Assembly: GCA_027023145.1 (NCBI GenBank)
Contig: JALVWV010000025.1
Span: 1 to 18,780, forward strand
Direction of reading: 5' to 3'
Length of the DNA: 18,780 bases
From: Campylobacteraceae bacterium
GTDB taxonomy: Bacteria; Campylobacterota; Campylobacteria; Campylobacterales; Sulfurovaceae
Under the pieces are notes generated by a model. That model was not told the origin of the DNA. It did no database searches and was given only the letters and a program-made list of their open reading frames with translations. Positions 12,523 through 18,780 of this stretch are shown here, one piece after another. The translations under genes were made by a program, and so were the position numbers. Each line of letters starts with the position of its first letter. Position 1 is the stretch's first letter.

Positions 12523-13218
12523 TTATTCACCTCTCTTTCTGGATGGTCGGCGACCGCCTTCACGCTCTTTGGGCTCAGGCTGGATTCCTTTCTGGAGGAC
12601 TTCCCCTTTGAAAATCCAGACCTTGATCCCGATGATTCCGTAGGTGGTCTGTGCTTCAGCAAAACCGTAGTCGATCTTGGCGCGGAGTGTATGCAAAGGC
12701 ACACGTCCCTCAAGGTACCACTCAGTCCGTGCCATTTCCGCACCTCCGAGACGACCGGCGACTTGGATACGGATCCCTTTGGCACCCGATTTGAGAGCAC
12801 CCTGGATCACTTTTTTCATCGCACGGCGGAAGGCAACACGGCGCTCAAGCTGGGTTGCCACGTTCTCAGCTGCCAACTGCGCAGACGCTTGAGGACGTTT
12901 CTCTTCTTTGATGTTGATGGCGATGTCTTTGCCCAACATCTTGACGAGTGTTTTCTTGAGTTTCTCAATGTCAGCACCCTTTTTCCCGATAATGATTCCC
13001 GGGCGTGCGGTGACGATGGTGAGACGCACTTTTTTGATCGTGCGCTCGATGATGATATTGCTCACCCCGGCATAGAAGAGCTCTTTTTTCAGATACTTGC
13101 GGATTTTGTAATCCTCAGCAATGAAGTTGGCGGCTCGATCCTTGGCTGGGAACCAACGAGACTCCCAGTTGCGGTTAATCCCAAGTCTGAGACCGATTGG
13201 ATTGACTTTCTGACCCAT
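12523..13218 (-). CDS. rpsC: Small subunit ribosomal protein S3
   Basis: 30S protein at the mRNA entry site with helicase activity in concert with S4 and S5. The product is 231 residues. MGQKVNPIGLRLGINRNWES opens the protein. The type-II KH domain contains the GxxG-type loop in ITVARPGIIIGKKGADIEKL, here spelled IVTARPGIIIGKKG. The C-terminal domain includes RAMKKVIQGALKSGAKGIRI. The very basic tail (KEREGGRRPSRKRGE) extends slightly past the core. The ATG shares one base with the rplV stop (TAATG). Confidence 0.98.
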   Translation of the reverse strand: MGQKVNPIGLRLGINRNWESRWFPAKDRAANFIAEDYKIRKYLKKELFYAGVSNIIIERTIKKVRLTIVTARPGIIIGKKGADIEKLKKTLVKMLGKDIAINIKEEKRPQASAQLAAENVATQLERRVAFRRAMKKVIQGALKSGAKGIRIQVAGRLGGAEMARTEWYLEGRVPLHTLRAKIDYGFAEAQTTYGIIGIKVWIFKGEVLQKGIQPEPKEREGGRRPSRKRGE

Positions 13219-13913
13219 TACGCTTCCTTTCCGTTTACGAAGTTTTTCGCATCAGCGACTGATTCACGGAAGTCACCCCTGAAGGTGTATTTCTCTTCCA
13301 TCATAGCGATCTGCTCGTCGGTCATGTTGGCAACATCTTCATAGGTGAAGATCCCCTCATCGTTGAGTTTGCCTTGATAGACTTTGCCGATCCCTTTGAT
13401 TTTGGTCAGATCATCACCGGCAGCATCACTCTTGGGCGCTGCTGTTTTGGCGGCAGGTTTGCTGTCACTTTTGACCTCGGCTTTGGGCTCTGCGGCTTTC
13501 GCCATAGCTTTTTCTGACTCAGCCTTTTTGGGCTCAGTTCTTTTGCTCGCTGCTTGTTTCTTATCGGCCTTCTTGGGCTCAGCTTTGGCGGCTTCGGCTG
13601 CCGGAGCAACCTCAACCAGGATGTGTGCCGTAGGCTTGATAATACGGCTGGCCGTACCCCGAGCACGGGGGCGCCAGCGCTTCATGACCGCAGCTTTGTC
13701 GACGCGGCACGACGTAATCACAACCTCTTCGGGCTCATACTCACCGTTGGCAACGGCCGATGCGATCACCTTGGCGATGATCCCGGCGGCTTTATTGGGC
13801 ATGAATTCCAGCGCGGCCAATGCCAGCTCAGCATTCATCCCCTGCACTTCGCGGGCAATGAGACGGGCTTTGGTAGGTGAGACACGGACAAATTTCAGTA
13901 ATGCTTTGCTCAT
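13218..13913 (-). CDS. rplV: Large subunit ribosomal protein L22 with C-terminal helix-hairpin-helix extension
   Basis: L22 lines the peptide exit tunnel; its beta-hairpin and macrolide-site loop are within the first 105 residues here (VRVSPTKARLIAREVQGMNA; PRARGTASRIIKPTAHILVE). The protein is 231 residues, about twice the usual ~110. Residues 105-165 are an Ala/Lys/Glu/Pro-rich, probably disordered linker. Residues 168-231 form a compact domain starting DLTKIKGIGKVYQGKLNDEG, a helix-hairpin-helix (GIG) motif, then FTYEDVANMTDEQIAMMEEK. This resembles the HhH tails found on some L21 proteins. The frame is continuous and rpsC follows with a coupled start, so it is not an annotation fusion. 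Some Campylobacterota L22 proteins appear to carry such tails; the role is unknown. Confidence 0.97.
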   Translation of the reverse strand: MSKALLKFVRVSPTKARLIAREVQGMNAELALAALEFMPNKAAGIIAKVIASAVANGEYEPEEVVITSCRVDKAAVMKRWRPRARGTASRIIKPTAHILVEVAPAAEAAKAEPKKADKKQAASKRTEPKKAESEKAMAKAAEPKAEVKSDSKPAAKTAAPKSDAAGDDLTKIKGIGKVYQGKLNDEGIFTYEDVANMTDEQIAMMEEKYTFRGDFRESVADAKNFVNGKEA

Positions 13914-13915
13914 GA

Positions 13916-14194
13916 TTAACCTACCTTCTTCTGGACACTACCTTTGTGCCCTTTGAATGTACGCGTGGGTGCGAATTCACCCAGCTTGTAGCCGACGTGG
14001 TTTTCCGTGATGTATACCGGAACAAACTTGCGGCCATTGTGGACATTGATCGTCAGACCAATGAACTCGGGGAAGATCATCGAACGGCGTGACCAAGTTT
14101 TGATCGGCTTGGTTGACTTCTCTTCTTTGGCTTTGAGCACTTTTTTCATAAGGTGTGCATCAATAAATGGACCTTTTTTTGTTGATCTTGCCAT
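13916..14194 (-). CDS. rpsS: Small subunit ribosomal protein S19
   Basis: 30S head protein that pairs with S13 and contacts A-site tRNA. The product is 92 residues, family length: MARSTKKGPFIDAHLMKKVL, TWSRRSMIFPEFIGLTINVH, NGRKFVPVYITENHVGYKLG and the end EFAPTRTFKGHKGS. It lies 9 nt after rplB and 2 nt before rplV. Confidence 0.98.
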   Translation of the reverse strand: MARSTKKGPFIDAHLMKKVLKAKEEKSTKPIKTWSRRSMIFPEFIGLTINVHNGRKFVPVYITENHVGYKLGEFAPTRTFKGHKGSVQKKVG

Positions 14195-14203
14195 GGGAGC
14201 CCC

Positions 14204-15031
14204 TTATTTCTTTCTTCGTGAGATGATCAGCTTGTCGCTGGACTTCTTCTTGCGGGTTTTGTAGCCTTTCGTAGGCATACCCCAAGGAGAGACCGGGTGA
14301 CGACCGGAGTTGGTTTTACCTTCACCACCACCGTGTGGGTGATCGATCGGGTTCATTGCCGAACCACGGGTCTGAGGACGGATACCGAGGTGACGACTGC
14401 GACCAGCTTTTCCGATGACGATGTTGGAGAAGTCTTCGTTGCCCACAGTCCCGACGGTTGCCAAACACTCACCGAGGATGTAGCGCATCTCGCTCGAAGG
14501 CAAACGGAGAGAAACGTACTTGCCGTCCCGTCCCATGATCTGAGCATAGCCGCCAGCGGAGCGGGCGATCTTGCCGCCCTGTCCGGGGTTCAACTCGATA
14601 TTGTGAACCAGCGTTCCGACGGGGATGTTTTTGAGCTTCATGGTGTTGCCGGGCTTGATATCGAGACCGCTCTCGGCTGCCATGATCTTGTCACCCACCT
14701 TCAAGCCCTTGGGCTGAAGGATGTAGCGGCGGTCACCGTCGGTATACTTGACGAGGCAGATGCGGCAGTTGCGGTACGGATCGTACTCGATGGTTGCCAC
14801 GGTGCCCTCGACGCCAAACTTGTTACGTTTGAAGTCGATGATCCGGTAGAGCTTCTTGGCTCCGGCTTGCTTGTGACGCGATGTGATGCGACCGTTGTGG
14901 TTACGTCCGGCGTGAGCAGGAAGCTTCTTGAGCAGGGCACGGACGCTGGCTTTGGCCGTGATGTCGCCGCTGTCAAGGTTGGTCATGTAGCGTCGGCTGG
15001 GGGTGGTTGGTTTATAGGTTTTAATTGCCAT
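14204..15031 (-). CDS. rplB: Large subunit ribosomal protein L2
   Basis: Largest 50S primary binder, required for subunit association and for the peptidyl transferase centre. The product is 275 residues. MAIKTYKPTTPSRRYMTNLD opens the protein. The OB and SH3-like domains follow, and the highly conserved MNPIDHPHGGGEGKTNSGRH loop is at residues 226-245; its histidines lie near the catalytic centre. The basic tail TRKKKSSDKLIISRRKK is normal. It lies 11 nt after rplW. Confidence 0.98.
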   Translation of the reverse strand: MAIKTYKPTTPSRRYMTNLDSGDITAKASVRALLKKLPAHAGRNHNGRITSRHKQAGAKKLYRIIDFKRNKFGVEGTVATIEYDPYRNCRICLVKYTDGDRRYILQPKGLKVGDKIMAAESGLDIKPGNTMKLKNIPVGTLVHNIELNPGQGGKIARSAGGYAQIMGRDGKYVSLRLPSSEMRYILGECLATVGTVGNEDFSNIVIGKAGRSRHLGIRPQTRGSAMNPIDHPHGGGEGKTNSGRHPVSPWGMPTKGYKTRKKKSSDKLIISRRKK

Positions 15032-15042
15032 ACTGTTCTCCC

Positions 15043-15324
15043 TTATACCGCGAGGCTTTCGATTTTGGCATCTTCGGGGAGCTTGACGTAAAATTTCTTA
15101 CTGTCCGGGCGCTTCCCTTCGATCCCTTTGAATCGTTTCACTTTGCCGTTCATTCGCAGTGAGTTGACACGCAATGGCTTGATGCCAAAGTACTCACGGA
15201 ACACCTCTTTGAGTCCGTTCTTGGTCATGCGGGGAGTGGTCTGGACGACGAGGATACCCTCTTCTTGAAGGTCCAAACTCTTCTCGGTGTACATGATCGA
15301 TTTGATATCGGTAATGTCTGCCAT
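15043..15324 (-). CDS. rplW: Large subunit ribosomal protein L23
   Basis: Tunnel-exit protein that docks trigger factor and the signal recognition particle. The product is 93 residues: an N-terminal MADITDIKSIMYTEKSLDLQ, a middle TPRMTKNGLKEVFREYFGIK and the basic loop VNSLRMNGKVKRFKGIEGKR. The loop corresponds to the extended rRNA-binding hairpin. It starts one nt after the rplD stop. Confidence 0.97.
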   Translation of the reverse strand: MADITDIKSIMYTEKSLDLQEEGILVVQTTPRMTKNGLKEVFREYFGIKPLRVNSLRMNGKVKRFKGIEGKRPDSKKFYVKLPEDAKIESLAV

Positions 15325-15325
15325 C

Positions 15326-15919
15326 TTACGCCTCTTTCGTCAATTGTTCAAATACGGCTTTCTCGATCACGATCGCGTGGTACGCGGCGGCGAGGTATCC
15401 GTTGAGCTCGTTGGGCTCGATCAGGTACGTCTGCTGAAGGTTGCGGAACGCCAGGAACGTCTGGTCATCGATCATCTCTTTGACGACGAGGATGTCCCGC
15501 TGCTTGAAGCTCTCAACAAACGCTCTGGCGTCTTTAGTCTTGCCTGACTCGATGGCGATCGAATCGACGACGAAGAGACGCTCATTGGCGGCCAGATCAG
15601 CCAGCGCGTGCATCAGTGCGAGGCGCTTCTGCTTTTTGTTGACCTTCTGCGTGTAATTACGCTCGGTTGTCGGGCCAAAGACCACACCCCCGCCACGGTA
15701 ATGCGGCGCACGGATCGATCCCTGACGGGCACGTCCGCCTCCCTTTTGTGCGAAAGGCTTCTTGCCCCCACCGCTGACAGCGGAGCGGTTCTTGACCTGA
15801 GCACTGTTGGCACGCAGACTGGCTGCGTACGACTTGCAGTAGAGGTAGAGGTTGTGCGGATGCACTTCCAGGAAACTCTGCGGGAGGTCGCTTGTTTTGA
15901 TTACGGTTGCATTACTCAT
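15326..15919 (-). CDS. rplD: Large subunit ribosomal protein L4
   Basis: Tunnel protein that binds 23S rRNA domain I; in gammaproteobacteria it also represses the S10 operon. The product is 197 residues. The tunnel loop is seen at about residues 40-80 (AQVKNRSAVSGGGKKPFAQK then GGGRARQGSIRAPHYRGGGV), an L4 signature. The globular part follows with KVNKKQKRLALMHALADLA. The ATG overlaps the rplC stop by four bases (ATGA). Confidence 0.97.
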   Translation of the reverse strand: MSNATVIKTSDLPQSFLEVHPHNLYLYCKSYAASLRANSAQVKNRSAVSGGGKKPFAQKGGGRARQGSIRAPHYRGGGVVFGPTTERNYTQKVNKKQKRLALMHALADLAANERLFVVDSIAIESGKTKDARAFVESFKQRDILVVKEMIDDQTFLAFRNLQQTYLIEPNELNGYLAAAYHAIVIEKAVFEQLTKEA

Positions 15920-16497
15920 TTAACAATCCTTACCAGGCCTCGTGCACCCTTGTGTCCGGGTACGGCTCCCTTGAGAACCAGGATGCCATTTTCGGCATCG
16001 TACGAAAGCACTTCATTTTTCACAGTCACCTGTGTGTTGCCGTATTGACCCGGCATTTTACGACCTTTCTGGACGCGGCCCGGCCACTCGGCGTTACCGA
16101 TCGAACCGATCCGACGACCAAAACGGTGTCCATGCGATCCCGGACCGCCGCTGAAGCCGTGACGTTTCATACCACCTTGGAAACCACGTCCCTTGGTCTT
16201 GAACGATGTTTTGACAACGGAAGCCTCAGCCAAAGGTGTCGTATCCAGCTCACCCGCTTCGGTGCCCTCAGCCACTTCGAGGGTCATAAACTTGTTGAAC
16301 GCCTTGTCGATGCCGAATTTCTTCTGTTGCCCTTCGATGGAGGCGTTGATCTTTTTGCTGCTGTTATAAGCGACGAGGGCTTTGCCGTCTTCGCGTACTT
16401 CGCAGACCTTGGTCTCGATCACTTTAAGCAAGGTGACGGGAACAGCGGGAACATTGATAGTACGGCTCATGCCGATCTTCTCTACGATAAATTCCAT
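15916..16497 (-). CDS. rplC: Large subunit ribosomal protein L3
   Basis: Early-assembly 50S protein whose loop reaches the peptidyl transferase centre. The product is 193 residues. MEFIVEKIGMSRTINVPAVP opens the beta-barrel. The conserved loop FQGGMKRHGFSGGPGSHGHR then RIGSIGNAEWPGRVQKGRKM (about residues 112-155) is diagnostic. It contains the Gln-bearing GPGSHGHR-type region. The C-terminus (VLKGAVPGHKGARGLVRIVK) is normal. It begins 11 nt after rpsJ. Confidence 0.98.
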   Translation of the reverse strand: MEFIVEKIGMSRTINVPAVPVTLLKVIETKVCEVREDGKALVAYNSSKKINASIEGQQKKFGIDKAFNKFMTLEVAEGTEAGELDTTPLAEASVVKTSFKTKGRGFQGGMKRHGFSGGPGSHGHRFGRRIGSIGNAEWPGRVQKGRKMPGQYGNTQVTVKNEVLSYDAENGILVLKGAVPGHKGARGLVRIVK

Positions 16498-16508
16498 TCC
16501 TGTACTCC

Positions 16509-16820
16509 TTACTTGTCCATAGACCGAATTTCGACTTCGACTTCCGGAGCGAGGTCCAACTTCATCAACGAATCGATGGTGTCGGAGGTCGCGGAGACAA
16601 TGTCGATCATGCGGGCATGAATACGAATTTCAAACTGCTCTCGGCTGTCTTTGTTGATGTGCGGTGAGCGCAGTACGGTGTAGCGCTTGATCTTGGTCGG
16701 CATGGGGATGGGACCGCGGATCTCAGCACCGGTGCGCTTGACAGCGTCGACGATGGATGCGACGGATCGATCCAAAACACGGTGATCATAAGCTTTCAGC
16801 TTCAATCTGATTTTTTCCAT
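16509..16820 (-). CDS. rpsJ: Small subunit ribosomal protein S10 (NusE)
   Basis: 30S head protein and, with NusB, a transcription antitermination factor. The product is 103 residues, full length: MEKIRLKLKAYDHRVLDRSV, GPIPMPTKIKRYTVLRSPHI, NKDSREQFEIRIHARMIDIV, and SLMKLDLAPEVEVEIRS. It is the first gene of the long minus-strand operon, with a leader of about 65 nt and an AAAGGG site before the ATG. The short leader leaves little room for the large S10-leader structure that L4 binds in E. coli. Confidence 0.98.
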   Translation of the reverse strand: MEKIRLKLKAYDHRVLDRSVASIVDAVKRTGAEIRGPIPMPTKIKRYTVLRSPHINKDSREQFEIRIHARMIDIVSATSDTIDSLMKLDLAPEVEVEIRSMDK

Positions 16821-16890
16821 TGTTACCCTTTAAAGAACTCGTTGGTTACTCCAACATATTTTTTGAGGTGCCCTGTGAATGGGGAGGGAG

Positions 16891-16896
16891 ATTATA
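16891..16896 (-). promoter_or_regulatory. -10 element of the S10/spc operon promoter
   Basis: The minus strand reads CGGTATAATCTCCCTCCCC with TATAAT at 16891-16896, about 71 nt before the rpsJ ATG. No consensus -35 is found 16-18 bp upstream (the region is purine-rich AAGGGGG). The GGTATAATC and the following C/T-rich initial sequence closely resemble the rpmJ promoter at 2524-2529. It is divergent from the ATPase promoter at 16919. Confidence 0.65.
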
Positions 16897-16918
16897 CCGA
16901 AACGCTCTTCAATCCCCC

Positions 16919-16946
16919 TTGACATTTTTTCTGCTTTGGGTACAAT
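16919..16946 (+). promoter_or_regulatory. Strong sigma-70 consensus promoter for the divergent ATPase gene
   Basis: TTGACA (16919-16924), a 16-bp spacer and TACAAT (16941-16946) form a near-consensus housekeeping promoter. Only 22 bp separate its -35 from the -10 of the rpsJ promoter on the other strand, so polymerase binding at the two is probably competitive. The predicted transcript starts near 16953, about 30 nt before the GTG start codon. Confidence 0.75.
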
Positions 16947-16981
16947 ACTCAAAATTCATTTCCTTCCAAGGAGGAAAGATC

Positions 16982-18052
16982 GTGCATCTTCTCGAATCCT
17001 TTTCCACTGTCCAGGTGCAAAACACCACCTTCTCCCCCCGCAAACTCACCCTACCCGATACGGGATCGTTCCACCTCTACGGCGCACGGGGCGTGGGCAA
17101 AAGCACCCTCGTGATCGATTATCTCCAGTCACTCCCTGAGGAGTCGTGGCTCTACCTCGACTGTCAGGACCCCATCTTCGCCCTCGAGGACATCGACAGC
17201 GACCACCTCAGCGCCTTTCTCGAGGAGGAGAGGATCACGACACTGGTACTCGATCACTATTACGACGGCTTTCTCGAGGCACTGCCCGAGATCGAACAGC
17301 TCATCGTCGTCTCCCGCACAATCCAACCGCAGCTGTCTCTTCCCTCTTATGAACTCTATGGGCTGGATTACGAAGAGTTCCTCTCCTTTGACGCCAGCCA
17401 CACCCCCACCACGAGCTTCAACCGCTTCCTCAAGGTCGGCACCCTTCCGGCGATGGCGCAGCGGGAGTTGACGGCGCTTGACACGACGCTGCGACCGTTT
17501 TTTTTCGCCTCGTTCGATGAAGACGAGAGCCGGATGATGCTCATCCTCGCCCGCTATCAGGGGCACAGGGTGACGACCCACCAGCTCTACCGTTATGCTC
17601 GCGAATATTTTCGGATCTCCAAAGATCGGGTGTACAGTACCGTCAAGCGCTTCGAGGAGGAGAAGTTGATCTTCTTCATCGAGGATGTCGAGGGGAAGGG
17701 TGCACGCAAAATGATCCTCTACGACTACGCGCTGGCTCGCTACCTCAGCAAGGAGCAGCCCTTCCCCGTCACCTTCGACGCCCTCATTGCGCTGGCACTC
17801 ATCAAGCACGGCTTCTCGTTTGTCACCACCGGAAACCGGGGCTACCTTCTGGATGACACCCTCATCCTCCCGGCTCCCTTCGACACCGAAGAGCAGGCCT
17901 GGAAGTACATTTACAGCCGCGTCAACCTCTACCGCAAGCTCACCGTCACTCACGTCTGGATCATCACCGTCTCCAACCGCTTCACATTTACACTGAGAGA
18001 TATTACGTTTGAGGGGATTCCGTTTTATGAGTGGAGTATTGTCAATGAGTAG
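16982..18052 (+). CDS. AAA-type ATP-binding protein, degenerate relative of the AAA_14/DUF4143 family
   Basis: P-loop protein of unknown function, 356 residues from the chosen GTG. AAGGAGG (16968-16974) sits seven bases before that GTG, a near-ideal site; the frame is open upstream to 16820 but that part overlaps the promoters. Walker A is GARGVGKST (34-42). The Walker B-like TLVLDHYY has Asp91 but His92 in place of the catalytic Glu, and VVSRT replaces the sensor motif. LYGLDYEEFL (125-134) and a winged-helix-like segment (TTHQLYRYAREYFRISKDRV) parallel the ATPase at 4272-5471, suggesting a common origin. The C-terminal part (GYLLDD...ILPAPF) lacks the Glu/Lys of the nuclease-like core. An ATP-binding protein also neighbours rpsJ in Helicobacter pylori, by memory (HP1321). 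ATP may be bound but hydrolysis is doubtful. Confidence 0.82.
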   Translation: MHLLESFSTVQVQNTTFSPRKLTLPDTGSFHLYGARGVGKSTLVIDYLQSLPEESWLYLDCQDPIFALEDIDSDHLSAFLEEERITTLVLDHYYDGFLEALPEIEQLIVVSRTIQPQLSLPSYELYGLDYEEFLSFDASHTPTTSFNRFLKVGTLPAMAQRELTALDTTLRPFFFASFDEDESRMMLILARYQGHRVTTHQLYRYAREYFRISKDRVYSTVKRFEEEKLIFFIEDVEGKGARKMILYDYALARYLSKEQPFPVTFDALIALALIKHGFSFVTTGNRGYLLDDTLILPAPFDTEEQAWKYIYSRVNLYRKLTVTHVWIITVSNRFTFTLRDITFEGIPFYEWSIVNE

Positions 18053-18485
18053 AGGACGTCAGTACATCACCCAGACCCACAACCTCAATCCCATAACTGC
18101 GTTTGTGAATCCCTTTGTCCTCCGTCACAAACACATTGCACCCATGCTTGATCGCGCATTGTATCTGCAATAGATCCTCGAAATCTATCTTCTCATTGTT
18201 CGCACATGCTTTCTGGTAGATCTTCAAACTCACATCCAGACTGTCTGTAAAGCTGCAGAGTTCAAAGTTGGACTTGAGCCCATCAAAAAATCGTGAGAGG
18301 GTCTCGCAGCTCGTGCCGTTTCTGGAAGCGATGTACTCAATGGTTGTCAAAATATTTTCACTGATTGCTAGGCGCGTGTACTCTTGACAGATGATTTCGT
18401 AAGCCGAGACGGCTTTTGCATGGTTGGGTCTCTCAGGCAGGAGGATGTCGAGCAGGATATTGGCATCGAGAAATATTTTACTCAT
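18042..18485 (-). CDS. PIN-domain ribonuclease toxin (VapC-like)
   Basis: 147-residue PIN-domain protein, the fold of VapC toxins that cleave tRNA or rRNA. The N-terminal MSKIFLDANILLDILLPERP gives Asp7 and Asn9. Glu50, Asp104 (DFEDLLQ) and Asp123 (VTEDKG) complete a plausible metal-binding set at normal spacing. I chose ATG 18485 because the PIN fold begins there, although the frame is open upstream to 18542. The ATG lies within the 3' end of the upstream small gene (8-nt overlap), typical of antitoxin-toxin coupling. The stop overlaps that of the convergent ATPase gene by 11 nt. Confidence 0.87.
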   Translation of the reverse strand: MSKIFLDANILLDILLPERPNHAKAVSAYEIICQEYTRLAISENILTTIEYIASRNGTSCETLSRFFDGLKSNFELCSFTDSLDVSLKIYQKACANNEKIDFEDLLQIQCAIKHGCNVFVTEDKGIHKRSYGIEVVGLGDVLTSSTH

Positions 18486-18750
18486 ACTTCTCTGCCTTGA
18501 TGGCTTGATGAGATTTGTCCGCGATCTCAGAGCCCTCGCCAAACGCTCCGACGAAATCCAGCATGGCTTTTTTTCTCTGCTCTATTTTCTTTTGCTCTTT
18601 TTCTTTCAAAAATTCCAGGACACTATCCGCATACTCTTGTGTGACAAAAAGCCCTTTTTGGGTCTTGCTCTTCTTGTCCAACAGCATCAGCACATCAGCA
18701 GGCACATAACCTCGGGTAAAATCACGGAATGAGACTTGCTGGATTGTCAT
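18478..18750 (-). CDS. Putative antitoxin partner of the PIN-domain toxin
   Basis: 90-residue protein translated just before the VapC-like gene, overlapping it by 8 nt. The N-terminus (MTIQQVSFRDFTRGYVPADV) could be a short strand-helix DNA-binding part. The middle, from about residue 40 to 65 (YADSVLEFLKEKEQKKIEQR), is strongly charged and probably one long helix, and the tail is acidic. It does not match a named VapB fold that I recognise, so the role rests on size, charge and position. AAGGAT precedes the ATG at 18750. The promoter would lie at or beyond the right edge. Confidence 0.68.
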   Translation of the reverse strand: MTIQQVSFRDFTRGYVPADVLMLLDKKSKTQKGLFVTQEYADSVLEFLKEKEQKKIEQRKKAMLDFVGAFGEGSEIADKSHQAIKAEKYE

Positions 18751-18780
18751 GGTTGATCCTTATTGTCATTTTTAGTTTTA

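Noticed and set aside
16820..16981. 54-codon upstream extension of the rpsJ-divergent ATPase
   Set aside because: It would overlap both promoters and has no ribosome binding site, while the GTG at 16982 has AAGGAGG at seven bases.
17129..17953. 274-codon minus-strand frame inside the ATPase gene
   Set aside because: It is Val/Glu/Asp-rich low-complexity shadow coding antisense to a gene with a clear Walker A motif, promoter and ribosome binding site.

Overview
The window is a bacterial chromosomal segment carrying almost the whole S10-spc-alpha ribosomal protein supercluster on the minus strand. The first gene is rpsJ (16820) and the last is an rpoA cut by the left edge. Gene order, read on the minus strand, is rpsJ-rplC-rplD-rplW-rplB-rpsS-rplV-rpsC-rplP-rpmC-rpsQ-rplN-rplX-rplE-rpsN-rpsH-rplF-rplR-rpsE-rplO-secY-map-infA, then an interruption, then rpmJ-rpsM-rpsK-rpsD-rpoA. 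The lack of rpmD (L30) between rpsE and rplO, the secY-map-infA order without adk, and an ATP-binding protein gene divergent from rpsJ suggest Campylobacterota (Epsilonproteobacteria). The fairly GC-rich sequence and the L22 protein with a helix-hairpin-helix tail suggest a Sulfurovum/Nitratifractor/Sulfurimonas-type autotroph rather than Helicobacter or Campylobacter. The genus is not settled by the sequence.

Layout: 1-2355 holds the alpha-type operon (rpmJ, rpsM, rpsK, rpsD, rpoA), with its own promoter near 2524 and a leader of about 160 nt. Positions 2530-5836 are an accessory island splitting infA from rpmJ. It holds an AEC-family permease (+), a RelE/ParE-type toxin-antitoxin pair (+), and an AAA_14/DUF4143-type ATPase (-) enclosed by several families of small palindromic repeats. 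Positions 5837-16820 hold the S10 and spc operons as one tightly packed run: intergenic gaps are 1-13 nt or 1-14 nt overlaps, except for 58 nt between map and infA. A promoter lies at about 16891. Positions 16841-18052 carry a divergent promoter and a second, degenerate AAA_14-like ATPase (+). Positions 18042-18750 carry a PIN-domain (VapC-like) toxin and its antitoxin (-), converging on that ATPase with an 11-nt overlap.

How the parts work together: the minus-strand run makes ribosomal proteins of both subunits, the translocon pore SecY, methionine aminopeptidase, IF-1 and the RNA polymerase alpha subunit, so it is a growth-rate locus for translation, export and transcription. Several adjacent pairs are translationally coupled (TAATG, TGATG or ATGA junctions). 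The accessory genes sit only at the two transcriptional breaks of this locus (infA/rpmJ and upstream of rpsJ), where insertion would not break a cotranscribed core.

The least ordinary part is 4105-5824. Here the ATPase gene is bracketed by repeat families in mirror order, including one pair that fits the GTAG-headed REPIN layout associated with RAYT transposases, two tandem hairpins with a compensatory base-pair change, and a perfect 8-bp-arm dyad over the ATPase start-of-transcription region. No RNA genes, CRISPR arrays or complete insertion sequences were seen.
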